The position numbers and the translations under genes were made by a program. From the NCBI RefSeq assembly GCF_014284305.1, contig NZ_JACOFW010000004.1, positions 221,304-285,303 on the forward strand: a DNA stretch of 64,000 bases. Direction: 5' to 3'. Under the pieces are notes generated by a model. The model searched no databases and was not told the DNA's origin. It saw only the letters and a list, made by a program, of their open reading frames with translations. This DNA is from Affinundibacterium seohonense (lineage in GTDB: Bacteria > Pseudomonadota > Gammaproteobacteria > Burkholderiales > Burkholderiaceae_D). The stretch's first letter is position 1. Each line of letters begins with the position of its first letter. Below, piece by piece: positions 9,600 to 22,000 of the stretch.

Positions 9600-10793
9600 A
9601 TGGCAAAAGGTAAGTTCGAACGCACCAAGCCGCACGTTAACGTCGGTACAATTGGTCACGTGGATCACGGTAAAACGACATTGACAGCAGCGATTGCGAC
9701 AGTATTGTCTAAGAAATTTGGCGGCGAAGCGAAAGCATACGATCAGATCGATGCAGCTCCAGAAGAAAAAGCACGCGGTATTACAATTAATACAGCGCAC
9801 GTAGAATACGAAACAGCAGGTCGTCACTATGCTCACGTTGACTGCCCAGGCCATGCTGATTATGTTAAAAACATGATTACTGGTGCTGCTCAGATGGACG
9901 GCGCGATCTTGGTTTGCTCCGCAGCAGACGGTCCAATGCCACAAACACGTGAGCACATCTTGTTGGCACGTCAAGTTGGTGTTCCATATATCATCGTTTT
10001 CTTGAACAAATGCGACATGGTTGATGACGCTGAGTTGTTGGAATTGGTTGAAATGGAAGTTCGTGAATTATTGTCTAAATACGAATTCCCAGGCGACGAT
10101 TTGCCTATCATCCAAGGTTCCGCAAAATTGGCGCTCGAAGGCGACAAGGGTCCATTGGGCGAAGAAGCGATCATGAAATTGGCTGATGCTTTGGATTCAT
10201 ACATCCCAACTCCAGAACGTGCTGTTGACGGCGCATTCTTGTTGCCAGTAGAAGACGTATTCTCTATCTCTGGCCGCGGTACAGTTGTGACTGGTCGTAT
10301 TGAGCGCGGTATCGTTAAAGTCGGCGAAGAAATCGAAATCGTTGGTATTAAAGATACAGTAAAAACAACATGTACTGGTGTTGAAATGTTCCGCAAATTG
10401 CTCGACCAAGGTCAAGCAGGCGATAACGTTGGTGTATTGTTGCGCGGTACTAAGCGTGAAGATATCCAACGCGGTCAAGTTTTGGCGAAACCAGGTTCAA
10501 TCAAGCCGCATGATCATTTCACAGGCGAGATCTACGTTTTGTCTAAAGATGAAGGTGGCCGTCATACACCATTCTTCAACAACTACCGTCCACAGTTCTA
10601 CTTCCGTACAACGGACGTAACTGGTTCAATCGAGTTGCCGAAAGACAAAGAAATGGTTATGCCAGGTGATAACGTTTCTATCACAGTTAAGTTGATCAAC
10701 CCGATCGCGATGGAAGAAGGTCTCCGTTTCGCGATTCGTGAAGGTGGTCGTACTGTTGGTGCGGGTGTTGTTGCAAAAATTATTGTTGGTTAA
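9600..10793 (+). CDS. tuf: Elongation factor Tu
   Basis: 397 residues. EF-Tu brings aminoacyl-tRNA to the ribosomal A site as a GTP complex. The G1 motif GHVDHGKT is at residues 19-26, G3 DCPGHADY near 81, and G4 NKCD near 136. Domains 2 and 3 are complete and the protein ends in VVAKIIVG. The ribosome site AGGAG lies 5 bases before the ATG. Sitting after tRNA-Tyr/Gly/Thr and before tRNA-Trp-secE, it is the copy called tufB in enterobacteria. A second copy after fusA elsewhere is expected but not visible here. Codon use is strongly biased, as for a highly expressed gene. Confidence 0.99.
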   Translation: MAKGKFERTKPHVNVGTIGHVDHGKTTLTAAIATVLSKKFGGEAKAYDQIDAAPEEKARGITINTAHVEYETAGRHYAHVDCPGHADYVKNMITGAAQMDGAILVCSAADGPMPQTREHILLARQVGVPYIIVFLNKCDMVDDAELLELVEMEVRELLSKYEFPGDDLPIIQGSAKLALEGDKGPLGEEAIMKLADALDSYIPTPERAVDGAFLLPVEDVFSISGRGTVVTGRIERGIVKVGEEIEIVGIKDTVKTTCTGVEMFRKLLDQGQAGDNVGVLLRGTKREDIQRGQVLAKPGSIKPHDHFTGEIYVLSKDEGGRHTPFFNNYRPQFYFRTTDVTGSIELPKDKEMVMPGDNVSITVKLINPIAMEEGLRFAIREGGRTVGAGVVAKIIVG

Positions 10794-10866
10794 TAGTTTT
10801 AAGTTGTAAAGATGAGTTGGGTAGTTGCTTGAAAAAGCTGCTATCCTTCTCGTTTGTAAAAGCTGT

Positions 10867-10942
10867 AGGGGTGTAGCTCAACTGGCAGAGCGTCGGTCTC
10901 CAAAACCGAAGGTCGTAAGTTCGATCCTTACCGCCCCTGCCA
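10867..10942 (+). tRNA. tRNA-Trp (CCA)
   Basis: Acceptor stem AGGGGTG/CGCCCCT with one T-G pair, anticodon CCA in loop CTCCAAA, encoded 3' CCA at 10940-10942. It lies between tuf and secE, the standard place. Confidence 0.97.
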
Positions 10943-10979
10943 CCATCAAGGCCAAAAGGCATCGAAAGTAAAAGTCAGC

Positions 10980-11360
10980 ATGTCTAACCAAACCGTTCAA
11001 ACTGTCAGTACTTCCAATGATAAATATAAAATCATTTTGGCGGTGATTGCTGCTGTTGCTGGTGTTGTAGCGTTTTATGTTCTCGCTAATCAAGCGAAAT
11101 ATGTGCGTATAGGTGCATTGTTTGGTGGTCTAGCATTAGCTCTGGTGCTGGTCTTTATTTCTGAGACTGGACGTGAGTTGGTGTCCTTTGCTAAAGAATC
11201 GATTCGTGAAGCTAAGAAAGTGGTCTGGCCTACTCGTAAAGAGGCAGGGCAAATGACTGCAGTGGTATTCGGATTTGTATTGATTATGTCAATCTTCTTG
11301 TTTACGACTGACAAAGTTCTTGAATATTTGATTATGAACGTAATTCTTGGGCTTAAATAA
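10980..11360 (+). CDS. secE: Preprotein translocase subunit SecE
   Basis: 126 residues, inner-membrane part of the SecYEG channel. Two hydrophobic helices lie in the first 65 residues and a third near the end ([20 protein letters not shown]). Between them is the amphipathic segment with the conserved [17 protein letters not shown] motif. This three-helix form is the long proteobacterial type. The stop TAA overlaps the nusG ATG by one base, so the two are translationally coupled. Confidence 0.96.
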   Translation: MSNQTVQTVSTSNDKYKIILAVIAAVAGVVAFYVLANQAKYVRIGALFGGLALALVLVFISETGRELVSFAKESIREAKKVVWPTRKEAGQMTAVVFGFVLIMSIFLFTTDKVLEYLIMNVILGLK

Positions 11361-11965
11361 TGAGCGAACAAATCTCAGATAAAAATACGAATGATATGCC
11401 AGAGCAAGACTCTGGTGTTTCTGTCCCAAAGACTGCAAAAAAATGGTACGCCGTCCACGCCTATTCTGGTATGGAGAAAAGTGTTCATCGTGCATTGGTG
11501 GAGCGCATTGAACGCGCTGAAATGCAAGATATGTTTGGGCAAATTTTGGTGCCTACCGAAGAAGTGATAGAAGTTAAGAACGGTAAGAAGAGTGTTACAG
11601 AACGTCGGTTGTTTCCTAGCTATGTTTTCGTCGAAATGGAAATGACTGATGATACTTGGCATTTGGTGAAGAACACGAGCAAGGTTACCGGTTTTATCGG
11701 TGGTAAATCGAACAAGCCAGCACCAATTCCGCGCCACGAGATTGAAAAAGTCCTGCAGCAGGTCCAGGACGGTGTAGAAAAGCCAAGGCCAAAAGTATTG
11801 TACGAAGTGGGTGAAGTGGTTCGTATTAAAGAAGGTCCATTCACAGACTTCAACGGCAATGTCGAAGAAGTGAATTATGCTAAATCCAAAGTGCGCGTGA
11901 ATGTCACGATCTTTGGGCGTGCAACCCCAGTTGATCTGGAATTCGGTCAAGTCGAAAAAGTATAA
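11360..11965 (+). CDS. nusG: Transcription termination/antitermination protein NusG
   Basis: 201 residues. NusG binds RNA polymerase, suppresses pausing and links it to Rho or the ribosome. The NGN domain runs from about residue 28 ([18 protein letters not shown]) to 130, and the KOW domain from about 145 with [21 protein letters not shown]. The final FGQVEKV matches E. coli. It is about 20 residues longer than E. coli NusG because of a charged N-terminal extension. An internal ATG at 11396 would remove half of that, but the ATG coupled to the secE stop is the natural choice. Confidence 0.97.
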   Translation: MSEQISDKNTNDMPEQDSGVSVPKTAKKWYAVHAYSGMEKSVHRALVERIERAEMQDMFGQILVPTEEVIEVKNGKKSVTERRLFPSYVFVEMEMTDDTWHLVKNTSKVTGFIGGKSNKPAPIPRHEIEKVLQQVQDGVEKPRPKVLYEVGEVVRIKEGPFTDFNGNVEEVNYAKSKVRVNVTIFGRATPVDLEFGQVEKV

Positions 11966-12089
11966 GTAGTAAATGTCGTAAGCGGGGCTGGCACCGCACA
12001 GAAATGTAAAAGCTGGTGAAAAAAGCGAGGAGCCTCTTGATTAAATTTTAATCTAAAGGCGCTACCACTCAACCATAGAAGGAGCCATC

Positions 12090-12521
12090 ATGGCAAAGAA
12101 AATTATTGGTTTTATCAAGCTGCAAGTCCCAGCTGGTAAAGCAAATCCATCCCCACCAATCGGTCCAGCATTGGGTCAACGTGGTTTGAATATCATGGAA
12201 TTCTGCAAAGCGTTTAACGCGCAGACTCAAGGTATGGAACCAGGTATGCCAATTCCAGTTGTGATCACCGCATTTGCTGATAAGTCTTTCACATTCGTGA
12301 TGAAGACGCCTCCAGCAACTTACATGATCAAAAAAGCAGCTGGCATTACTAAAGGTTCTGCTAAGCCGCATACAGACAAAGTTGGCAAAATCACTCGCGC
12401 GCAAGCCGAGGAAATCGCAACAGTTAAACAAAAAGATTTGACTGCAGCTGATATGGAAGCAGCCGTGCGTACAATCGCAGGTTCTGCTCGTTCCATGGGC
12501 ATCACGGTGGAGGGTCTGTAA
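12090..12521 (+). CDS. rplK: 50S ribosomal protein L11
   Basis: 143 residues, complete. The N-terminal domain has [23 protein letters not shown] and the RNA-binding C-terminal domain has [16 protein letters not shown]11 forms the GTPase-associated centre with 23S rRNA and is needed for RelA activation. AAGGAG precedes the ATG. The TAA overlaps the ATG of rplA by one base. The 124-base leader before it holds a GATTAAA/TTTAATC hairpin near 12038-12052. Confidence 0.99.
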   Translation: MAKKIIGFIKLQVPAGKANPSPPIGPALGQRGLNIMEFCKAFNAQTQGMEPGMPIPVVITAFADKSFTFVMKTPPATYMIKKAAGITKGSAKPHTDKVGKITRAQAEEIATVKQKDLTAADMEAAVRTIAGSARSMGITVEGL

Positions 12522-13216
12522 TGGCTAAGTTATCTAAAAAAGCAAAATTGCTGAAAACAAAAGTAGATCGTTTGAAAGTTTACCCATTTGAAAACGCTAT
12601 CGCGTTGATCAAAGAGTGCGCAACTGCAAAATTCAACGAATCTATCGACGTTTCTGTTCAACTCGGTGTTGATCCTAAGAAATCTGACCAAGTTGTTCGT
12701 GGCGCAGTTGTATTGCCAGCTGGTACAGGTAAGACAGTGCGCGTAGCGGTTTTCGCACAAGGCGCTAAAGCAGAAGAAGCTAAAGCAGCTGGTGCTGATA
12801 TCGTTGGTATGGAAGATTTGGCTGAACGTATCAAAGCCGGCGACATGCCATTTGATATCGTGATCGCATCTCCAGACACTATGCGTATCGTTGGTACTTT
12901 GGGTCAAGTTTTGGGTCCACGTGGTTTGATGCCAAATCCAAAAGTTGGTACTGTTACTCCTGACGTTGCAACAGCAGTTAAAAATGCTAAAGCAGGTCAA
13001 GTTCAATACCGTACTGATAAGGCTGGTATCATCCATACAACAATCGGTCGTAAATCTTTCGCTGATGGCGATTTGAAATCGAACTTGTTGGCCTTGATCG
13101 AAGCATTGAACAAAGCTAAGCCAGCAACAAGCAAAGGTGTTTATCTGCGTAAAATCTCCATCTCATCCACTATGGGTGCTGGTGTGCGCGTTGATCACAT
13201 CAATTTGTCTGCGTAA
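12521..13216 (+). CDS. rplA: 50S ribosomal protein L1
   Basis: 231 residues, the normal size. L1 forms the mobile stalk at the E site. Typical segments are [19 protein letters not shown], the [18 protein letters not shown] motif and a conserved C-terminal [18 protein letters not shown]. It overlaps rplK by one base. In enterobacteria L1 represses this operon by binding the rplK leader; the same is likely here but was not tested. Confidence 0.99.
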   Translation: MAKLSKKAKLLKTKVDRLKVYPFENAIALIKECATAKFNESIDVSVQLGVDPKKSDQVVRGAVVLPAGTGKTVRVAVFAQGAKAEEAKAAGADIVGMEDLAERIKAGDMPFDIVIASPDTMRIVGTLGQVLGPRGLMPNPKVGTVTPDVATAVKNAKAGQVQYRTDKAGIIHTTIGRKSFADGDLKSNLLALIEALNKAKPATSKGVYLRKISISSTMGAGVRVDHINLSA

Positions 13217-13230
13217 TTTAAGAATTAAGT

Positions 13231-13253
13231 CCATTCACCTTTTTGGTGAATGG
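13231..13253 (+). other. Hairpin after rplA
   Basis: CCATTCACC (13231-13239) pairs perfectly with GGTGAATGG (13245-13253) around a TTTTT loop. No T-run follows directly, so it is more likely a processing or partial-termination site than a full terminator. Confidence 0.6.
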
Positions 13254-13317
13254 CGCATCTTTGGGCTGTTTGTTTTTATTTGCTTCGGTAGGTAATGGCA
13301 AACAGAGTGTCAAAGAC

Positions 13318-13521
13318 CGTTGGGCTTTTTAAATTCGTTTAGAAAGTTAATTGTTGAGAAGTGATTCTTGATGCCCAACGCAGATGGTGTACCCGAGCAA
13401 GTTTTGTAGTGACTACTGGTAATCCAGTGAAGCTCCTAACTTCGGACGCCGTGTTCGAAACGATATGAGGGAAGTGCATCATTGTGGTGTATCGACTGAG
13501 TATCATTTAAGGAGGTTGACC
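13318..13521 (+). promoter_or_regulatory. L10-type ribosomal protein leader of rplJL-rpoBC
   Basis: The 305 bases between rplA and rplJ are untranslated. CGTTGGGC (13318-13325) can pair with GCCCAACG (13373-13380) to close a long helix, and further structured sequence follows up to the ribosome site. In enterobacteria L10-(L7/L12) binds a kink-turn structure here and blocks rplJ translation. Position and pairing fit such a leader. The exact family match needs a covariance search. Confidence 0.65.
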
Positions 13522-14058
13522 GTGAGTCTCAATCTGAATGACAAAAAGGCTGTTGTCGCCGAAGTCTCTGCAAAAGTAGCAAAAGCGCAGACTATCGTCG
13601 TAGCCGAATACCGTGGCATACAGGTCGGTCATTTGACGCAATTACGTGCTAGCGCACGTGCTCAAGGCGTATACATGCGCGTGTTGAAAAACACACTCGC
13701 ACGTCGCGCTGTAGAGGGAACTGCATTTGCAAGCCTCGCTAACGAAATGACAGGTCCGTTGATCTATGCGATCTCGGAAGATGCTGTTGCTGCTGCTAAA
13801 GTTGTTCAAGACTTTGCAAAAAGCAATGACAAGTTAGTCGTTAAAGCTGGTAACTACGCTGGTAAATCTTTGGATAAAGCTGGTGTTATCGCGTTGGCAA
13901 GCATTCCTGCTCGTGAAGTATTGTTGGCGCAAGTGTTGGGTATGATGCAGGCTCCTGTATCAGCATTCGCACGTGCTTTGGCAGCACTCGCAGCAAAACA
14001 AGAATCTGGTTCACCAGCAGCACCGGCAGCAGAAGTTGCCGAAGCAGCAGCTGAATAA
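13522..14058 (+). CDS. rplJ: 50S ribosomal protein L10
   Basis: 178 residues. L10 anchors the L7/L12 stalk and is the operon's own repressor. I take the GTG at 13522 because a perfect GGAGG lies 6 bases before it and the product starts [16 protein letters not shown], as in relatives. The frame remains open upstream to 13465, but that stretch is leader [22 protein letters not shown] and [12 protein letters not shown] are conserved. The C-terminus is the usual Ala-rich tail. Confidence 0.98.
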   Translation: MSLNLNDKKAVVAEVSAKVAKAQTIVVAEYRGIQVGHLTQLRASARAQGVYMRVLKNTLARRAVEGTAFASLANEMTGPLIYAISEDAVAAAKVVQDFAKSNDKLVVKAGNYAGKSLDKAGVIALASIPAREVLLAQVLGMMQAPVSAFARALAALAAKQESGSPAAPAAEVAEAAAE

Positions 14059-14108
14059 GATTTTTCGTCAAATACCGAATCATAGTAATTTAAATATTGG
14101 AGTTTCAA

Positions 14109-14480
14109 ATGGCAATTAGCAAAGACGATATCCTGGAAGCCGTAGGCGCGATGTCCGTAATGGACTTGAACGACTTGGTTAAGGCATTCGAAGAAAAATT
14201 TGGCGTTTCCGCTGCTGCAATGTCAGCTGGCCCAGCTGCTGGTGCTGCTGCTGCTGCTGTTGAAGAGCAAACAGAATTCAACGTTATTTTGTCTGAAGTT
14301 GGCGCAAATAAAGTTGGCGTAATTAAAGCAGTTCGTGAATTGACTGGTCTGGGCTTGAAAGAAGCTAAAGACGTAGTTGATGGCGCGCCAAAAACAGTTA
14401 AAGAAGCTGTTTCTAAAGCGGATGCTGAAGCTGCTAAGAAGAAATTGGAAGAAGCTGGTGCGAAAGCAGACATCAAGTAA
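14109..14480 (+). CDS. rplL: 50S ribosomal protein L7/L12
   Basis: 123 residues, the stalk protein that recruits translation GTPases. The N-terminal dimerisation part ([21 protein letters not shown]) is followed by an Ala-rich hinge near residues 37-52 and the C-terminal domain with [22 protein letters not shown]. The ATG at 14109 is set by TTGGAG just upstream; a TTG at 14097 is part of that ribosome site. Confidence 0.99.
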   Translation: MAISKDDILEAVGAMSVMDLNDLVKAFEEKFGVSAAAMSAGPAAGAAAAAVEEQTEFNVILSEVGANKVGVIKAVRELTGLGLKEAKDVVDGAPKTVKEAVSKADAEAAKKKLEEAGAKADIK

Positions 14481-14519
14481 TTCCATGTTATACTGGCAGA
14501 CTTTCGAGTTTGCCTAAGT

Positions 14520-14559
14520 CAAAGGAAGGAATCTTCTTGCAAGAGAAGGTTCCTCTTTG
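14520..14559 (+). other. Large imperfect hairpin between rplL and rpoB
   Basis: Bases 14520-14538 pair with 14540-14559 with small bulges, forming a long GGAA/TTCC-rich stem. The 261-base rplL-rpoB gap in E. coli holds an attenuator and an RNase III site. This hairpin is in the same place and probably plays one of those parts. Confidence 0.6.
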
Positions 14560-14741
14560 GCTTCTCTGTCGTTCTCACGGCAGAATATTTTGTAAGTTTG
14601 TTGAAATTTCCTAAGCCGAATCTCATAAGGTGAGGGCTGAGACTTGAGGTTTCTTGATGGTTTTTCTTGTAGTGTCATTTACCTGGAAAAAAGTTTTGAA
14701 ATCTGAATTCTCCATCCTTCCTTGCCACTCACGGAGTGTCC

Positions 14742-17700
14742 ATGCACTACTCATTTACTGAGAAGAAGCGCATTCGCAAATCTTTTGCGAAACGCGCTAA
14801 CGTCCACCACGTTCCGTTCCTGCTGGCGACCCAGCTCGAGTCATATCATAGTTTTTTACAGCAAGACAAAGTTGCGTCTGTTCGTAAAAACGAAGGTCTT
14901 CAATCGGCCTTTACATCGATATTTCCGATCGTGTCGCACAATGGGTTCGCTCGTTTAGAATTTCTATCCTACGTTTTAGGCGATCCAGCCTTTGACGTCA
15001 AGGAATGTCAATTGCGCGGTTTGACATTTGCTTCTCCTTTGCGTGCCAAAGTGCGTTTGGTGATCCTTGATAAAGAATCTCCAACCAAGCCTGTCGTTAA
15101 AGAAATGAAAGAGCAAGAAGTGTACATGGGCGAATTACCGCTTATGACCAACACGGGTTCTTTTGTGATTAACGGTACTGAGCGCGTTATCGTGTCTCAG
15201 TTGCACCGTTCACCAGGTGTGTTCTTTGAGCATGATCGCGGCAAGACACATTCTTCCGGTAAATTGCTGTTCTCAGCACGGATTATTCCTTACCGTGGCT
15301 CATGGCTCGATTTCGAATTCGATCCCAAAGATATTCTGTTCTTCCGTATTGACCGTCGTCGTAAGATGCCTGTCACGATTTTGTTGCGTGCTATCGGCAT
15401 GACAAATGAACAGATCTTGGCGAACTTCTTTGTCTTTGATAATTTCGGCTTGCATAGCGATGGCGCGGAAATGGAATTTGTCGCAGAACGTCTGCGCGGT
15501 GAAGTTGCGCGTTTTGATATCTCTGACAAAGCTGGTAAGTTGATCGTTGCGAAAGACAAGCGTATCAATTCCAAGCATGTGCGTGAAATCGAATCCGCTG
15601 GTATCAAGATGATTTCCGTGCCTGAAGACTATTTGCTCGGTCGTGTATTGGCGAAAAATATCGTCGATGCGGATACTGGTGAAGTGGTTGCGAACGCGAA
15701 CGATGAGTTGACAGAAGAATTGTTGGCAAAATTGCGCGATGCAAAGATCACTGATATTCAGACTTTGTACACCAATGATCTCGATCAAGGTGCGTACATT
15801 TCTCAAACTCTGCGTGCCGATGACACCGCTGATCAAATGGCAGCGCGTGTAGCGATCTACCGCATGATGCGTCCTGGTGAACCACCAACAGAAGATTCTG
15901 TTGAGGCTTTGTTTAACGGCTTGTTCTACAACGAAGATCGTTACGATTTGTCTGCAGTCGGTCGTATGAAGTTCAACCGCCGCATTGGTCGTGATGAATT
16001 GACTGGCGCAATGACTTTGTCGGATGACGACGTTCTGGCAGTGATTAAGATCTTGGTTGAGTTGCGCAATGGTCGCGGTGAAGTCGATGATATCGATCAC
16101 TTAGGTAACCGTCGTGTACGTTGCGTTGGTGAATTGGCTGAGAATCAATTCCGTGCTGGTTTAGTTCGCGTTGAGCGCGCAGTGAAAGAACGTTTGGGTC
16201 AAGCTGAGGCAGATAATTTGATGCCGCATGATTTGATCAACTCTAAGCCGATTTCTGCAGCGATCCGTGAATTCTTCGGCTCCTCACAGTTGTCTCAGTT
16301 TATGGATCAAACTAACCCGTTGTCTGAGATCACGCATAAGCGTCGTATTTCTGCTTTGGGACCTGGTGGTTTGACACGTGAACGTGCGGGCTTTGAGGTA
16401 CGTGACGTTCATCCAACTCACTATGGTCGCGTTTGCCCAATTGAAACACCAGAGGGACCAAACATTGGTTTGATCAACTCGTTGGCTTTATATGCGCGTT
16501 TGAACGAATACGGTTTCTTGGAAACGCCATACCGTAAAGTTATCGAAGGCAAAATTACAAACCAGATCGATTATTTGTCCGCGATTGAAGAAGGTCGTTA
16601 CATCATCGCTCAGGCGAATGCAACGATCGACGCGAACGGTAGTTTGAGCGATGAGTTGGTATCCTCTCGTCAAGCTGGTGAAACGATTCTGGTTTCCCCT
16701 GAACGCGTTCAATACATGGACGTTGCGACAGGTCAGGTCGTTTCTGTTGCGGCATCTTTGATTCCATTCTTGGAACACGATGATGCGAACCGCGCGTTGA
16801 TGGGTGCCAACATGCAACGTCAAGCAGTTCCTTGCTTGCGTCCAGAAAAAGCATTAGTCGGTACAGGTATCGAACGCACAGTTGCGGTCGATTCAGGTAC
16901 TACAGTACAAGCATTGCGCGGCGGTAAAGTTGATTACATCGATGCAGGTCGTATTGTTATTCGTGTTAATGACGCGGAAGCACAAGCGGGTGAAGTCGGT
17001 GTAGATATCTACAACTTGATCAAGTACACACGTTCTAACCAAAATACGAACATTAACCAACGTCCTATCGTGAAAGTTGGCGATATTGTTGCTAAGGGTG
17101 ACGTATTGGCTGACGGCGCTTCCACCGATTTGGGTGAATTGGCGCTCGGTCAAAATATGTTGATCGCGTTTATGCCATGGAACGGTTACAACTTCGAAGA
17201 TTCGATTTTGATCTCTGAAAAAGTTGTTGCTGATGATCGCTACACATCGATTCATATCGAAGAGTTGTCTGCTGTTGCTCGTGATACGAAGTTGGGTGCG
17301 GAAGAAATCACACGTGATATCTCTAACCTCGCTGAAAATCAATTAGCGCGTCTGGATGAATCCGGTATCGTGTACATCGGTGCGGAAGTGACTGCTGGTG
17401 ATACGCTGGTCGGTAAAGTGACGCCAAAAGGCGAAACACAATTGACGCCAGAAGAAAAACTCTTGCGCGCAATCTTCGGTGAAAAAGCATCTGACGTTAA
17501 AGACACATCCTTGCGCGTGCCTTCTGGCATGGTAGGTACAGTTATCGACGTTCAAGTCTTCACACGTGAAGGTATCCAACGCGACAAACGTGCTCAACAA
17601 ATTATCGATGATGAATTGAAGCGCTATCGCCTCGATTTGAACGATCAGTTGCGTATTGTTGAAGGTGATGCTTTCGAACGTTTGCAACGTATGTTGGTCG

Positions 17701-18848
17701 GTAAAGTTGCTAACGGTGGTCCAAATAAATTGGCTAAAGGCGCAACGATCACTAAGGAATACTTAGCAGAAGTTGATAAGTATCACTGGTTCGATATTCG
17801 CCCAGCGGATGAAGATGCAGCACGTTCTATCGAAGCGATTAAAGATTCTATCGCTGAAAAACGTCACCAGTTTGATCTGGCGTTTGAAGAGAAGCGTACT
17901 AAATTGACGCAAGGCGATGAGTTGCCACCAGGCGTACAAAAAATGGTTAAGGTTTACTTAGCTGTTAAACGTCGTTTGCAACCAGGTGACAAGATGGCGG
18001 GTCGTCACGGTAACAAGGGTGTGGTTTCACGCATTGTTCCGGTTGAAGATATGCCTTACATGGCTGACGGTACACCAGCTGACATCGTGTTGAACCCATT
18101 GGGTGTTCCTTCACGTATGAACGTGGGTCAGGTTTTGGAAGTCCACTTAGGTTGGGCAGCTAAAGGCTTGGGATTGCGTATCGGTGAGATGTTGAATGCT
18201 AAGGCAAAAGTCGAAGAAATTCGCGGTTTCTTGAAGCAGATCTATAACGAATCTGGTAAGACAGAAGACATCGATGGTTTGTCAGATAGCGAAATCCTGG
18301 AATTGACTTCCAACTTGAAAAAAGGCGTACCTTTCGCGACACCAGTGTTTGACGGTGCGCATGAAAGTGAAATTCGCCGCATGTTGGATTTGGCATACCC
18401 AGACCATATCGCAAAACAACTCGGTATGACGCCTTCGAAGAATCAAGTCACTTTGTATGATGGTCGTACTGGTGAAGCTTTCGAGCGTAATGTCACCGTC
18501 GGTTACATGCACATGTTGAAATTGCACCATTTGGTCGATGACAAAATGCATGCACGTTCGACTGGACCTTACTCTCTCGTTACTCAGCAACCATTGGGCG
18601 GTAAAGCACAATTCGGTGGTCAGCGTTTCGGTGAGATGGAGGTGTGGGCACTCGAAGCATATGGCGCGTCTTACGTCTTGCAAGAGATGTTGACTGTGAA
18701 GTCCGATGACGTGAATGGCCGTACCAAAGTGTACGAAAATCTCGTCAAGGGTGATCACGTGATCGATGCTGGTATGCCAGAGTCGTTCAACGTTCTCGTG
18801 AAAGAGATCCGCTCTTTGGGTATCGATATCGATCTAGAACGTAATTAA
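14742..18848 (+). CDS. rpoB: DNA-directed RNA polymerase beta subunit
   Basis: 1368 residues, complete. The start at 14742 ([15 protein letters not shown]) has GGAG 5 bases upstream and matches other betaproteobacterial RpoB proteins; a GTG two codons earlier is less likely. The rifampicin pocket reads [18 protein letters not shown] then [10 protein letters not shown]. The usual resistance positions (Q513, D516, H526, R529, S531, L533 in E. coli numbering) are wild type, and Thr replaces Asn518. [15 protein letters not shown] and the C-terminal [23 protein letters not shown] are intact. Confidence 0.99.
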   Translation: MHYSFTEKKRIRKSFAKRANVHHVPFLLATQLESYHSFLQQDKVASVRKNEGLQSAFTSIFPIVSHNGFARLEFLSYVLGDPAFDVKECQLRGLTFASPLRAKVRLVILDKESPTKPVVKEMKEQEVYMGELPLMTNTGSFVINGTERVIVSQLHRSPGVFFEHDRGKTHSSGKLLFSARIIPYRGSWLDFEFDPKDILFFRIDRRRKMPVTILLRAIGMTNEQILANFFVFDNFGLHSDGAEMEFVAERLRGEVARFDISDKAGKLIVAKDKRINSKHVREIESAGIKMISVPEDYLLGRVLAKNIVDADTGEVVANANDELTEELLAKLRDAKITDIQTLYTNDLDQGAYISQTLRADDTADQMAARVAIYRMMRPGEPPTEDSVEALFNGLFYNEDRYDLSAVGRMKFNRRIGRDELTGAMTLSDDDVLAVIKILVELRNGRGEVDDIDHLGNRRVRCVGELAENQFRAGLVRVERAVKERLGQAEADNLMPHDLINSKPISAAIREFFGSSQLSQFMDQTNPLSEITHKRRISALGPGGLTRERAGFEVRDVHPTHYGRVCPIETPEGPNIGLINSLALYARLNEYGFLETPYRKVIEGKITNQIDYLSAIEEGRYIIAQANATIDANGSLSDELVSSRQAGETILVSPERVQYMDVATGQVVSVAASLIPFLEHDDANRALMGANMQRQAVPCLRPEKALVGTGIERTVAVDSGTTVQALRGGKVDYIDAGRIVIRVNDAEAQAGEVGVDIYNLIKYTRSNQNTNINQRPIVKVGDIVAKGDVLADGASTDLGELALGQNMLIAFMPWNGYNFEDSILISEKVVADDRYTSIHIEELSAVARDTKLGAEEITRDISNLAENQLARLDESGIVYIGAEVTAGDTLVGKVTPKGETQLTPEEKLLRAIFGEKASDVKDTSLRVPSGMVGTVIDVQVFTREGIQRDKRAQQIIDDELKRYRLDLNDQLRIVEGDAFERLQRMLVGKVANGGPNKLAKGATITKEYLAEVDKYHWFDIRPADEDAARSIEAIKDSIAEKRHQFDLAFEEKRTKLTQGDELPPGVQKMVKVYLAVKRRLQPGDKMAGRHGNKGVVSRIVPVEDMPYMADGTPADIVLNPLGVPSRMNVGQVLEVHLGWAAKGLGLRIGEMLNAKAKVEEIRGFLKQIYNESGKTEDIDGLSDSEILELTSNLKKGVPFATPVFDGAHESEIRRMLDLAYPDHIAKQLGMTPSKNQVTLYDGRTGEAFERNVTVGYMHMLKLHHLVDDKMHARSTGPYSLVTQQPLGGKAQFGGQRFGEMEVWALEAYGASYVLQEMLTVKSDDVNGRTKVYENLVKGDHVIDAGMPESFNVLVKEIRSLGIDIDLERN

Positions 18849-18882
18849 TTAGTTTTAAATTAGTAAATTGGTAGCAAACCTT

Positions 18883-18903
18883 CGCCCGAATTCATTTCGG
18901 GCG
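18883..18903 (+). other. Hairpin between rpoB and rpoC
   Basis: CGCCCGAA (18883-18890) and TTCGGGCG (18896-18903) make a perfect 8-bp stem. No T-run follows. The rpoB-rpoC gap is 230 bases, long for this pair, so this may be a processing or attenuation point inside the operon. Confidence 0.6.
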
Positions 18904-19078
18904 TTGGTCATTCAGATGGGTCTTAATTTTCTGTGCTTTTTGTTCCCGGTAGTAGCGGAACTTGTGTCGAACACGATGTCGATCAGGCTCTCCCGTTATT
19001 GCGAACAGGGTTAAACCTAAAGTTAGTTAATTAACTCGTCAGCTTTAAGCGATTCAACTCTTCACTGGAGTGATATAC

Positions 19079-22000
19079 ATGAAAGCCCTGCTCGATCTAT
19101 TCAAGCAAGTTCAGCCCAATGAACAATTCGACGCGATCAAAATTGGTCTCGCGTCTCCAGAAAAAATCCGTTCATGGTCCTATGGCGAAGTAAAAAAGCC
19201 AGAAACAATTAACTACCGTACGTTCAAACCTGAACGTGATGGTTTGTTCTGCGCGAAAATTTTTGGCCCAATCAAAGATTACGAATGCCTGTGCGGTAAG
19301 TACAAGCGTTTGAAGCATCGCGGTGTCATCTGCGAAAAGTGCGGCGTTGAGGTAACTTTGGCAAAAGTGCGTCGTGAACGTATGGGCCATATCGAATTGG
19401 CTTCCCCAACTGCCCACATCTGGTTCTTGAAATCCTTGCCATCCCGTTTGGGTATGGTGCTCGATATGACTTTGCGCGATATCGAACGCGTTTTGTATTT
19501 TGAAGCGTATGTAGTCACCGATCCAGGTATGACTCCGCTGAAAAAATGCCAGATCATGTCTGAAGATGATTACGCAGCGAAGTACGAAGAGCATGGTGAT
19601 GAATTCACCGCGTTCATGGGTGCAGAAGGTATCCGTGAATTGTTGCGCTCTATCGATATCGATCGTGATGCAGAAACTTTGCGTACAGAACTCAAAGAAT
19701 CCAAATCCGAAGCGAAGATCAAAAAGTATTCCAAGCGTTTGAAAGTATTGGAAGCATTCCAACGTTCTGGCATTAAGCCAGACTGGATGATCATGGAAGT
19801 GTTGCCTGTATTGCCGCCAGAATTGCGTCCATTGGTACCATTGGATGGTGGTCGTTTTGCGACTTCCGATTTGAACGATTTGTATCGTCGCGTCATTAAC
19901 CGTAATAACCGTTTGAAGCGCCTGATGGAATTGCGCGCTCCGGAAATCATTACGCGCAATGAAAAGCGTATGTTGCAAGAAGCGGTCGACTCCTTGTTAG
20001 ACAATGGTCGTCGCGGTAAAGCAATGACTGGTGCGAACAAGCGTCCATTGAAATCTCTCGCTGAGATGATCAAAGGTAAGGGCGGTCGTTTCCGTCAAAA
20101 CTTGTTGGGTAAGCGCGTCGATTACTCTGGTCGCTCCGTTATCGTGGTTGGTCCACAACTGAAATTGCATCAATGCGGTTTGCCAAAATTGATGGCTTTG
20201 GAATTATTCAAACCATTCATTTTCAATAAATTGGAATTGTTGGGTTTAGCGACTACGATCAAAGCAGCGAAAAAACTCGTTGAAATTCAAGAGCCAGTGG
20301 TTTGGGATATCTTGGAAGAAGTCATTCGCGAACATCCAATCATGTTGAACCGTGCGCCAACCTTGCACCGTTTAGGTATTCAAGCGTTTGAGCCAGTCTT
20401 GATTGAAGGTAAAGCGATCCAATTGCACCCACTCGTCTGCGCGGCTTTCAATGCCGACTTTGACGGTGACCAAATGGCGGTTCACGTTCCTTTGTCTATC
20501 GAAGCACAAATGGAAGCACGCACATTGATGCTCGCTTCTAACAATATTTTGTTCCCATCAAACGGTGAACCATCTATTGTGCCTTCTCAAGATATCGTGT
20601 TGGGTCTCTACTATGCATCCCGTGAAGCCATCAATGGCAAGGGCGAGGGTATGATGTTCCCAGACGTTTCTGAAGCGATTCGTGCTTGGGATAACAAAGA
20701 AGTGGAATTGGCGACACGTATTACCGTACGTATTACTGAATATCCAAAAGACAAAGCAACTGGCGAATTCGTTAAGACAGTTAAGCGTTACGAAACCACA
20801 GTTGGTCGTGCGATCTTGTCTGAAATCTTGCCAAAAGGCTTGCCATTCTCAGTCTTGAATCGTCCGTTGAAGAAGAAAGAAATTTCTAAGTTGATCGATA
20901 CGTCCTTCCGTAAGTGCGGTTTGCGCGCGACGGTGGTGTTTGCCGATCAATTGATGCAGTCTGGTTTCCGTTTGGCGACTCGCGCTGGTATTTCTATTTG
21001 TATCGACGACATGTTGGTACCACCACAAAAAGTCACTTTGTTGGCTGCGGCTGAGCACGAAGTTAAACAGATCGAACAGCAATATGCGTCCGGTTTGGTC
21101 ACTGCTGGCGAACGTTACAACAAGGTTGTTGATATTTGGGGTAAGACCGGTGATGAAGTCGGCAAGGCGATGATGGAACAACTCAAAGTTGAACCAGTAA
21201 CCCGTCGTGATGGCACAGTTGGTACACAAGAATCTTTCAACGCGATTTACATGATGGCTGACTCCGGTGCGCGTGGTTCTGCAGCACAGATTCGTCAGTT
21301 GGCAGGTATGCGTGGTCTGATGGCAAAACCAGACGGCTCCATTATTGAAACGCCGATTACCGCGAACTTCCGCGAAGGTCTGAACGTTTTGCAGTACTTT
21401 ATTTCCACTCACGGTGCACGTAAAGGTCTGGCAGATACGGCGTTGAAAACAGCGAACTCCGGTTACTTGACGCGTCGTCTGGTCGACGTTACCCAAGATT
21501 TGGTTGTTATTGAGGACGACTGCGGTACATCGAACGGCGCTTCCATGAAGGCCATCGTTGAAGGCGGTGAAGTTAACGTGCCTTTGCGTGATTTGATCTT
21601 GGGTCGCGTTGCTGCAAACGACATCGTTAATCCAGAAACACAAGAAACTTTGTATGCTGCTGGTACGTTGCTCGACGAATTTATGGTCGAAGAAATCGAA
21701 GCCTTGGGCATCGATGAAGTGAAAGTTCGCACACCATTGACATGTGACACACGCTACGGTTTGTGCGCAATGTGTTACGGTCGTGATCTTGGTCGCGGTG
21801 CGATGGTAAATGCAGGTGAAGCAGTTGGTGTTATTGCGGCCCAGTCTATCGGTGAACCTGGTACACAGTTGACGATGCGTACGTTCCACATCGGTGGTGC
21901 GGCTTCTCGTGCAGCGATCGCTTCTTCTGTGGAAGCAAAATCTAACGGTACGATTCGTTTCACAGCGACGATGCGTTATGTCACGAATGGCAAAGGCGAT

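Noticed and set aside
13465..13521. N-terminal extension of L10 from 13465
   Set aside because: The ribosome site GGAGG at 13511-13515 fixes the GTG at 13522 and the upstream part is the regulatory leader.
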